The notes below the pieces were generated by a model. The model saw only the letters and a list, made by a program, of their open reading frames with translations, ran no database searches and was not told the origin of the DNA. A stretch of DNA of 14,492 nt from positions 9,401 to 23,892 of the forward strand of contig PAFS01000054.1 in assembly GCA_002705325.1 (NCBI GenBank). The letters are read 5' to 3'. This stretch comes from Gammaproteobacteria bacterium. GTDB taxonomy: Bacteria > Pseudomonadota > Gammaproteobacteria > Pseudomonadales > Litorivicinaceae. Position numbers and translations under genes: made by a program. Positions 1-7,800 of this stretch are shown here, one piece after another; the first letter of the stretch is position 1, and each line of letters opens with the position of its first letter.

Positions 1-2799
1 GGTTCCGTGACCGTGTCTTTGACTGCGTCTCCTACTAAGGGGGTGATGGTCTCCGGAACGAGATCGTCTTCGCTATCGGTTAGCCCGAACGCGGTCGATC
101 GAAGCCGCCTCGAGTATCGTCTCCAGGGGGAGCTCCCGAGCGAGACGCTGACAGGTATTCTTAGCGGAAGCGTATCGGGTTACGCAAACTTTTTTGAAAA
201 TACCCTGGTTTCGGTGACCCAAAAACTGAACCAGCTCGCCGAGGTCTTAGTCGAAGAGGTCAACACGATCCAGACCACCGGACTCAATGCCTCGGGGAAT
301 CTAGGTAGCGAATTTTTTGAGGTTGTCCCGAGCTTCGATATTGACAGGGGTGCATCGTCCGGGGACTTTCAAGTCGAGGTTTCGGTCACCGATCCTGAGA
401 CCTACAAATCACGACCAATCACCGTCGCGTTCGATGGACAGCAGGGCCTATGGTACGCGAAAGATGAGACCGGGGCACCGGTCTTCGCAGACAGTTCTGG
501 GTTGGTCGAGGTCTCCGGTATACGGGTCCGAGTCACCGGGACTTCGAATGTCGGCGACCAGTTTACTCTAACCCCTGATACCGGAGCCGCTAGGGGACTC
601 AGGCTGGCGTTGCGGGACGGTGATGAGATTGCAACCGCCTCTTTGTTTCGAGTAACTACCAGTCAAAAAAACAATGGCGTCACAGACCCGCGGGTGAGTT
701 TTAACCACCCCTCACCGATCGATATGGCCTCCGTATCACTGGCGGCACTCTCAACCGGTCGACCCGTGCGCGTTGAGGCTTCGAGCGCCGAGCCCCTGAC
801 GGTTATCAATGCAGGTAAATCGTCGGTGAACTTAAAGCTCGATCCTGGCGCGGGCTCGAATATCTCTGTGCAGATGATTACCACAGACGGTCGGCATATT
901 CTCGGACATGTGGGAAACGTTGAGCAGCGTATTGCGATGGTCGAGAATTTGCCACAGTTTGCACCGAACGCCACCTACAACAGCGACTACCTCAATCAAA
1001 GCGGTGCCGACGCCTACAAGGATCTCGACGTATTTTACGGGGCTCGGGCGGAATCCTCTGCAGTCACCCAGCTCAAACCGATCAGTAGCCTTTTTTTCGA
1101 GGCCCCATCTGGAACTGATTTTTCCGGCGGTGGTTTGGATCTTACGTTGGAGCCCGTGTCACCGAATGATCGGCTGGGGCTCGAGAATTCTCGGTTTGCT
1201 GACCCGACACTCGGCGAAGTAACGGCAGTGAACAACATTATCTACCTCGGCGATGGCGACGCCACGAAAGTATTGGGCACCCTAGAATCCACCTATGACG
1301 GCGACGCGCAAACTCTGAGGATTCTTTTCTCTGACAACCTTCCGGCGGGTGTGTTGACAGATGAGCTAGCGGCGCGTGTTGCGAGCCTCGTGACCTACAG
1401 CAACGGCGAAGATTTAGTCGGCAGCTCGAATCCCGTTAAGAAGCGACTAACCGCTGAACTATTTGATCAAAACCAGAGCCTCAATCTGGTACAGGGCCGC
1501 GACTTTGTGACCTCGACATTGGTTGAGGCCGGTCAGGTTGTTACGAACTCCAGTCAATATGCGGCTAAGCTTGCTACTGGAAACCTCGGATACGCGTCGG
1601 GCGCCGGTCGGGTGCTCATTGAGCGTGGCGACTTGACCCTCAATGGTATAGCCCTCGGAGAACTCGTTATTAATAGCTCCGGGATCTTATCGGCGGCCGA
1701 TGCCATGGGATGGATCAATGCCGCAAATACCGGGGTGAGTGTTACTGCGGCTAACCTGATTGAGATTCCCAGCGAATCGTTGCGCCTGGAAACGGGTATC
1801 GGGCTCGAGATCAACGGTGTGGAAGTTCAATCTCTGGCGCTCGGTTCGACGCTTCGTTTTGATGATGAGGACGATCTTGTTGCGTCGATCAATGCCGTGT
1901 CTGTCAGCTCAGGTGTGTTCGCTCGGAGGAAAGAGAACGGAGATCTCGTGCTTCAGAACGTTGACGAAGGCGGCGACAATATTACCATCGATGGAAGTAT
2001 CGCGGGTGCTGGCCAAAACTCGCTTGGCATTGCGAGTAAGGCCTACATCGGATCGCTGACCTTTGAGCTCCAATCGGGCGATGGACAACCGATCGAGTTT
2101 AGGTTGGGTGAAGCCGGGAAACCGTCAGACTTAAACCTCCTCGGTATGAACACCGAGATCGAGTTGAGGGGTGAGATCGATGAGGATATCCTGGTATTTG
2201 TCGGTGGAAATGGCGGCGGAACAGTTCAAGCATCGTCAGTGGATGCCGCTAGCCAGTTTTCTGAGGGCCTTAGGAGCCGGCAGTTTGAGTTTGAGTTTGT
2301 GGCCGATGACCGATTTAGAATCAGAGACTTACGTTCAGACACGGTGTTAGCCGAGCGTTTGTATAGCGGTGAATTGAGCCTCACCTATCAAGGGATCCAG
2401 ATCGACCTGGACGCGCCTGCCGCTCTTGGTGATACCTTCGTTGTCGATGGTAATAACCTCGGCCCAAATGGCACGTTCGACGGTCAGGGCAACAATGGGA
2501 ACATCCTCCGAGTCGTTGATCTCGAAGCTGATCCAGTGATGGACGGGGCACTGACGCTATCGGAGAGCTACCTGAAATTTGTCGGGGACGTCGGTAACGA
2601 GGCGACGCAGTCGGCAATCGCCCGCGATGCGCTCGAGATTATCCAGACACAGGCAATCGAGGCCCGCGACAGGGTATCCGGAGTCAACCTCGATAAGGAG
2701 GCCGCCGACCTGATTCGCTTCCAGCAAGCCTACCAAGCATCAGCGCAGGTGATGCAGGTGGCGACCAAATTATTCGATACCGTACTGCAGGTAAGGTAG
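1..2799 (+). CDS. flgK: Flagellar hook-associated protein 1 (FlgK), 5'-truncated by the window edge
   Basis: FlgK is the first junction protein between hook and filament; it is exported by the flagellar type III apparatus. The frame is open from base 1, so the N-terminal assembly helices lie upstream; 932 residues remain. Around residues 75-107 is the FlgK signature NQLAEVLVEEVN followed by G...G.LGSEFFEV. The C-terminus (about 855-932) has the family pattern SGVNLDKEAADLIRFQQAYQ, then a helix ending in TVLQVR. The middle is unusually long: E. coli FlgK is about 547 aa in total, so this protein must be roughly twice that. Two hook-IN-like stretches, each with an x-x-x-NG core, are visible near residues 544 and 601. 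I see no cysteine, as is usual for axial proteins. The gene is followed after 9 bases by flgL, so the two are surely co-transcribed; their promoter is outside the window. A GTG at position 7 is not a credible start. Confidence 0.95.
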   Translation, partial: GSVTVSLTASPTKGVMVSGTRSSSLSVSPNAVDRSRLEYRLQGELPSETLTGILSGSVSGYANFFENTLVSVTQKLNQLAEVLVEEVNTIQTTGLNASGNLGSEFFEVVPSFDIDRGASSGDFQVEVSVTDPETYKSRPITVAFDGQQGLWYAKDETGAPVFADSSGLVEVSGIRVRVTGTSNVGDQFTLTPDTGAARGLRLALRDGDEIATASLFRVTTSQKNNGVTDPRVSFNHPSPIDMASVSLAALSTGRPVRVEASSAEPLTVINAGKSSVNLKLDPGAGSNISVQMITTDGRHILGHVGNVEQRIAMVENLPQFAPNATYNSDYLNQSGADAYKDLDVFYGARAESSAVTQLKPISSLFFEAPSGTDFSGGGLDLTLEPVSPNDRLGLENSRFADPTLGEVTAVNNIIYLGDGDATKVLGTLESTYDGDAQTLRILFSDNLPAGVLTDELAARVASLVTYSNGEDLVGSSNPVKKRLTAELFDQNQSLNLVQGRDFVTSTLVEAGQVVTNSSQYAAKLATGNLGYASGAGRVLIERGDLTLNGIALGELVINSSGILSAADAMGWINAANTGVSVTAANLIEIPSESLRLETGIGLEINGVEVQSLALGSTLRFDDEDDLVASINAVSVSSGVFARRKENGDLVLQNVDEGGDNITIDGSIAGAGQNSLGIASKAYIGSLTFELQSGDGQPIEFRLGEAGKPSDLNLLGMNTEIELRGEIDEDILVFVGGNGGGTVQASSVDAASQFSEGLRSRQFEFEFVADDRFRIRDLRSDTVLAERLYSGELSLTYQGIQIDLDAPAALGDTFVVDGNNLGPNGTFDGQGNNGNILRVVDLEADPVMDGALTLSESYLKFVGDVGNEATQSAIARDALEIIQTQAIEARDRVSGVNLDKEAADLIRFQQAYQASAQVMQVATKLFDTVLQVR

Positions 2800-2808
2800 G
2801 GGTGAGCT

Positions 2809-4380
2809 ATGACGATTTCTACGACTCTTTTATTTAATCGCGCAGTGTCTCTTATGGGTCGCCAACAGTCGGCGCTTGCAGAGTTGCAGGAGAAGGTCTC
2901 GACGGGTAAGGAGCTTGTCCGTTCATCAGATTCGCCTGAGCTTGCGGTCAATATTGCCCGAATCAAGTCGTCAATCGGTGAGATGGATGCATTTAAGAGC
3001 TCCCTCAACGCTGTTAACGACCGGCTTCGGATCGAGGAGAGCTACCTCGACGGGGCGAAAGACGTCCTGATTAAGCTGAAGCAGCTGACCCTTCAGGGCG
3101 CCAATGCCTCCATGTCAGGCAGAGATAAAGAGGTCCTGGCGCTCCAGGTCGATGAGCTCATCGCGGAGATCAAGAACCTTGCTAACGGCACCGACGCAAA
3201 CGGAAACTACCTCTTTGCGGGGTCTCGGGTGACGACGCCCCCTTACATCGAGGACGCAGACGGGATCATTCGATACCATGGCGATAACTTCAGGCCGAAT
3301 ATCGACTACACCGCCAACCGGCGGTCTGCGATCGGTCGGAACGGGATCGATGTGTTCAGACCTGTCTTATCGGGGCAATCCACAGCACCCACCCCTGGGA
3401 TTCATCAGATCAGCTTGACTGGGACACTGGAGCCCGGCGACGTGTATACCTTATCGATTGACTCCAACGAGTTTAATTATGAGGTCCGCCCCGGTGACAC
3501 AGCGGCTGGGGTTCTCGATAGCATCGCCCTACAGGTCAATGACTTAGCCTCGCAGGGCGTGATTGAATCGGTTACCGCCGACCGCGACGGCTCTAACTTG
3601 ATTCTCTCGACACTTGACGGTGCGACGAGGACTGTCTCGGGCTCAACTCGGAACACCAGCGAGGGAGTCGATGATCTGAGTGTAAGTCTAGATTTGAATC
3701 CGGACGATACCTATCGGTTGAGCTTGGAGGGTACCACCGAACCTGGCGACCAAGTCGCTCTATCAATCGGAAACCGGTCGTTGAGCTACGTGGTCCCCGG
3801 AGCGCTCGGGCAAGCAGACAGATCCGTGGTCATGCGCGATTTTGTGACGCAACTCAATCAGTCTGGCTTATTTTCTGAGTCCGTCGATATCTCGATCGAT
3901 CCGTTTGACGAGACTCAGGTGATCTTGACACCGACCAGAGCCAATATTGGAGACGTGAGCGCATCAACCGTAGAGCGAACCTCGATCAACGATCAGGGAC
4001 TCTCTATTTCGTTGACCCAGGAACCACGCCGTGCATTGCCCGAGCGTGTTGAGTTCTTCCACTCACTCCAGGAAGTCTCTCAACTGCTTCGAAACGGCAC
4101 ACAGGACGAGATCCAAGGGAAGCTCGATCACCTTGATCAGATGCTAGACATCGTGACCCTATCGCTGGCAGATATCGGATCAGAGATGGGTTCTATCGAG
4201 GCCGAAATTTCAATCAACGAGGACATAAAGCTACAACTGCAGACCACATTATCCAGTCAGGAAGATCTTGATTTTACCTCGGCCATCACCGAGCTTCAGG
4301 CAAAAATGATGTCCCTCGAGGCTGCACAGTCATCTTTTGCGAAGATCTCACAGCTGTCCGTATTTGATTACATTCGTTAG
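2809..4380 (+). CDS. flgL: Flagellar hook-associated protein 3 (FlgL), enlarged
   Basis: FlgL is the second junction protein, sitting between FlgK and flagellin. The N-terminal D0/D1 region (about 1-140) carries the flagellin-like pattern: LQEKVSTGKELVRSSDSPE, then a long helix and the family's NGNYLFAGSRV near 125-140. The C-terminal helices (about 415-523) end in AAQSSFAKISQLSVFDYIR. At 523 aa it is clearly longer than the ~317 aa of E. coli FlgL. The extra length is in the middle, mainly two tandem ~103-residue modules (residues 202-304 and 305 to about 395). The ATG at 2809 lies 9 bases after the flgK stop with a purine-rich AGGGGTGAG upstream, fitting translational coupling. No cysteine is seen. 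No terminator is evident after the TAG. Confidence 0.95.
   Translation: MTISTTLLFNRAVSLMGRQQSALAELQEKVSTGKELVRSSDSPELAVNIARIKSSIGEMDAFKSSLNAVNDRLRIEESYLDGAKDVLIKLKQLTLQGANASMSGRDKEVLALQVDELIAEIKNLANGTDANGNYLFAGSRVTTPPYIEDADGIIRYHGDNFRPNIDYTANRRSAIGRNGIDVFRPVLSGQSTAPTPGIHQISLTGTLEPGDVYTLSIDSNEFNYEVRPGDTAAGVLDSIALQVNDLASQGVIESVTADRDGSNLILSTLDGATRTVSGSTRNTSEGVDDLSVSLDLNPDDTYRLSLEGTTEPGDQVALSIGNRSLSYVVPGALGQADRSVVMRDFVTQLNQSGLFSESVDISIDPFDETQVILTPTRANIGDVSASTVERTSINDQGLSISLTQEPRRALPERVEFFHSLQEVSQLLRNGTQDEIQGKLDHLDQMLDIVTLSLADIGSEMGSIEAEISINEDIKLQLQTTLSSQEDLDFTSAITELQAKMMSLEAAQSSFAKISQLSVFDYIR
3412..3993 (+). repeat. Two tandem ~103-residue modules inside flgL
   Basis: Each copy opens with S-L-x-G-T-x-E-P-G-D followed by a hydrophobic beta-like stretch (YTLSIDSNEFNYEV in the first, VALSIGNRSLSYVV in the second). 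A helix-like segment and another strand come next (SNLILST and TQVILTP). The first core starts at 3412 and the second at 3721, a period of 309 bases, in frame. The second end is approximate. Similarity is strong in the first ~12 residues and weak later, so the duplication is old. The pattern resembles modules common in large flagellar and surface proteins, which is an impression from memory and not a search result. Confidence 0.65.
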
Positions 4381-4571
4381 TGATTCGAGATAATCGTATC
4401 GGCGGCTATCCGAGTCTGTCTAAGCCTTTAATATAAAGAGTCGACTATCGACTGCCTCGCGGCATGCAACGGCCGCTCAAAAAGAAGTGTATGCGACCGA
4501 TTTTGGATACCCTCAAAGGCCCGTTTAGAGCGAATTAAGCAGACCCTTTGTCCCTAAACGAGTTCTCGCAA

Positions 4572-4650
4572 AAACCAGAAGGCGGCAAACCCTGTCGGGA
4601 TGCTGACAGCTCGCCGGCAACTTATGTCCCTGTGTTGATTTTTCTGGTTT
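4572..4650 (+). other. Nested inverted repeats: possible structured RNA or regulatory site
   Basis: The outer arms AAACCAGAA (4572-4580) and TTCTGGTTT (4642-4650) are perfect reverse complements. Directly inside them are GGCG (4581-4584) and CGCC (4612-4615), and inside those CTGTC (4592-4596) and GACAG (4605-4609). All three pairs are nested in the right order, so the stretch could fold as one branched hairpin if transcribed, or form a two-arm protein-binding site 86 bases before the sigma54 core. It matches no RNA family I recognise. Confidence 0.35.
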
Positions 4651-4735
4651 GACCTGGGTTGGTTGAGCCAACCATAAATCCCGAAAGCCAGATTTTACAG
4701 CAGTTCACCACGAATCCCACGATTGATTTTGTAAA

Positions 4736-4753
4736 TTGGCATAGAAATCGCTT
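4736..4753 (+). promoter_or_regulatory. Predicted sigma54 (RpoN) promoter of flagellin 1
   Basis: TTGGCAT-N5-TCGCTT matches the sigma54 consensus TTGGCAC-N5-TTGCTT with one mismatch in each half. The invariant GG (4738-4739) and GC (4750-4751) are separated by exactly 10 bases. Transcription would begin near 4762, giving a leader of about 60 bases before the ATG at 4824. In Vibrio, the main flagellin flaA is likewise sigma54-dependent while the other flagellins use sigma28. No sigma28 motif of comparable quality is seen upstream of this gene. Confidence 0.75.
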
Positions 4754-4810
4754 AAGGATCCGTGAGGAAATTTTTTACCGAGGCACGACTTACTGAGGTG
4801 TCCGGTTGAT

Positions 4811-4816
4811 GAGGAG
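4811..4816 (+). promoter_or_regulatory. Ribosome binding site that fixes the flagellin 1 start
   Basis: GAGGAG sits 7 bases before the ATG at 4824. This selects 4824 over the in-frame TTG (4806) and ATG (4809), which overlap or precede the site. The protein then begins M-V-L-T-V-N-T-N-V, as flagellins do. Confidence 0.85.
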
Positions 4817-4823
4817 CAAACTC

Positions 4824-7800
4824 ATGGTACTAACGGTTAACACCAACGTCTTAGCACTGAACGCACAGCGGCACACGGCGGCCACTCAAGATGAGATGGC
4901 GTCTGCGATGGAGCGTCTGGCTTCTGGTAAGAGAATCAACAGCGCGGTCGATGACGCGGCGGGTCTTGCAATCACAGCGCGGATGGAGGCCCAGATCTCT
5001 GGCCTTGCGCAGGCGGTGCGTAACGCCGGGGACGCGATCTCACTGGTCAACACCGCCGAGGGTGCCCTGCAGGAAACAACCAGTATTTTGCAACGGATTC
5101 GTGAATTGGCAATCCAGTCAGCGGGTGGTGCGCCATCCAACGCGGACCGTGTAAATCTCAATAAGGAAGTGGTTCAGTTACAGGAAGAGCTGCTTCGTAT
5201 TACGACGACCACACGCTTCAACGGCGAGCTCCTCCTCAACGGTACGTTCCACGATAAAGATTTCCAGATCGGACAAACAAACAACGAAGAAATTTCAGTC
5301 AATATCGGTGACCTTCGACCAGAGCGGATCGGTGCCTATACACAAAATACGCTCGATAATGTCGGTTACATCACTGTCGGCGACACGGTCTCTAACCTGA
5401 CAAACGGAGTCAATCAGCAAACGCTGACTGTCGCTATTGGTTCTGAGGTCCCTCGGATCGTTGCGGTTAATCAGGGCGACAGCGCACGCGTGATCTCTGA
5501 CAAGTTGAATCAGTCAGGGGCCCAGGTGAACTCAAGGGCGACGACCACGCTCGATGTCTATGTCACGGGTGAAGGAACCTTCTCATTCTCGCTATCTTCC
5601 GACTCTGCGCCAGACTTAAGCGACGTCGTAACGGTCGGTGGGACAGCTGCGTCCAAGGCGCGATCCATGGCCGCTGAGATCAACGCGAAGTACTCAGAGC
5701 ACAACATCTCAGCGTCGGTCGAGATCGATGATGATGGGAATGATTTTGTTCGGATGTATCAGAACCAGGGATACAATATCCAGATTGATGACTTCGTCAC
5801 TGCCGGTACCACCGGGCTTGATTTCAATGGTGACGGGGTAGCCGAGGTTACCGGTTCAGTGAACAAGACGGCAGCTATTGCAGGTGGTCAGATCATCATT
5901 GATGCGCCCGATAGCTTCCTGATCTCGTCGGACGACACCGACAACACGATCCTCGTTGGTACGCGTGCGTCGCTCGAGGTTGCGGGCGCGAACTCGGTCC
6001 CGACCGATTACCAGGATTTGACGTTTGACGTCACAGTTAATGGGACCACGGAGACAATCACCCTGGCCGCTCCACCGCCCTCAACCCCGGTTGATGCGGT
6101 GAGCGCAATCGTGCCGATGGAGTTCACATCGACCCAACAGACGCAGGAGGCGTCTGGGCAGCAGATCGGTGCGTTTAGACCCGCGACATACTCGGTCGGT
6201 CCGATTACGGTCCGCACGGGCAACGATACCGGAGACGAGACCACGCAGTTCTCGTTGAATGTAAACAGCCTCGGTCGCCAGGATTTCGATATTGCACAGG
6301 CCCTGACAGATCTCGGTGTGACGTCGACAGGTGCTCCAGACACGGTAGCTACGGGTAGTGTTAACACTACAACCAACCGAATCACGATAACTGCTCACGG
6401 CTACGAAACGGGCCAACGCCTAACTTACGATAACGCCGGCTCCACGACCCTCTCGGGATTAGCTGACGATACCGATTATTTTGTGATCAAGATCGATGAC
6501 AATACGATCCAGCTGGCTGAGACCTATGCGGAGGCGACGGCCTCAACGGCGGTTCCCATTGTCCTAGATGGTACAGGTAACTCTGCCCAGACATTTACCC
6601 CAAACGCGTCAATTACAAAGGCACAGTTCGTTTCGGCGATGCAGACGACGATCGACCAGAATGGTCTCCTGACAGGGGATCACGCGGTGACAGTCTCAGT
6701 CAATAGCACCGGTCAGGTGGAGCTGACGGTCGCAGGCGGAGCGGGAACGATTGTGTTCGAGGAACACTCCAACCAGCGTGCCCAGTCCGTTAAGACTATC
6801 GCCACAGCTGACGTCGATTTAACCGCGGACACGATTACCATCACCGGCCACGGGTTTGTGACGGGTGACGTTCTGACATATGCCAACGGTGGCGGTGCGG
6901 ACCTCGATCAGAGCGGGTCTGCTATCGGAACGGCATACGTTATCCGGGTTACTGACGACACGATCAAGCTCGCGAGTACGGCACAGAACGCGTTTGCGGG
7001 GACGGCCTACGATTTGGACGACGTCGGTAACGACGCACAAACCCTGACCAAGGCGGTCGGGGACGGCATGGCAGCGACATTGACACAGAGTTCGAAGCCC
7101 GGTACCGGAGCTTCTTCAGAGTCTGGCACGGGCGGCTCGATCGTGCTTGGTGCCTCAGATAATGTGACAAATGGTGACTCCGCGACCCTAGGTGCGGTTA
7201 AGCCTTTCGGTGTTGACACAATTACGATTGCAGGAACAGACGCAAACACTGTCGCGACATCTGCGGTTAGTACGGCGAACAACACGGTCACCATCACCGA
7301 TCATGGCTACGTGACGGGGCAGAAGCTGACCTACGATGATGGGTCTGGCACCCCGGCGATCGCTGGTCTGACCGACGACACAGACTACTACGTGATTAAA
7401 ATTGATAACGATACGATTAAGCTGGCGGCTACCTACGCAGACGCAGTCGCGGGTACGAACCTGGTAATCACAGGCACGGGCAACAACGCCCAGACATTCA
7501 CGAACTCCAACGATACCTTCACACTAGCTATTAGCGGTGGGGCGCCGACTACGCTAGACGTGGCAGACGATACCTATTACTCGTTGGATCAGTTGGCGAC
7601 AGCGATACAGACCGCGATTGACGATAGTCCTTTCGCGCGGACGGGCGATTTCCCAATCGTCGTCAGTGTGACGGAGGATTCCAATGGAGACCAAGGGATT
7701 ACCTTCTCTAGCGCCGACGGGTACAGCATCGAGCTGGGTGGAACCGAGTTCTTGTCGGACGCGGGTGCCCTGAATATCAATCCGGCACGCACGGCTCCAG

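Larger units (their letters stand above)
4381..4805. other. Noncoding gap between flgL and flagellin 1, with inverted repeats
   Basis: No convincing gene lies here. Visible structures are: AGTCGA/TCGACT at 4439-4453 with a 3-base loop; CGTTTAG (4522-4528) facing CTAAACG (4554-4560); a nested set at 4572-4650; and GGTTGG/CCAACC at 4657-4673 with a 5-base loop. None is followed by a T-run on the plus strand, so none is a clear intrinsic terminator. The region upstream of the sigma54-type promoter is where activator (FlrC/FleQ-type) enhancer sites would be expected. I cannot assign any of the repeats to a specific regulator. Confidence 0.6.

Noticed and set aside
4439..4453. Intrinsic terminator after flgL
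   Set aside because: The 6-bp hairpin is not followed by a T-run. Likewise no hairpin with a T-run was found after fliD or flaG, so no terminator is called.
4485..4515. A possible sigma28 site around ACCGATTT in the flgL-flagellin gap
   Set aside because: The -10 lacks the leading G and the final AA, and the -35 at the proper distance is poor. It is far weaker than the three accepted FliA promoters.
4806..4823. Upstream in-frame starts (TTG 4806, ATG 4809) for flagellin 1
   Set aside because: They precede or overlap the strong ribosome site GAGGAG and would add residues that flagellins do not have; 4824 gives the standard N-terminus.
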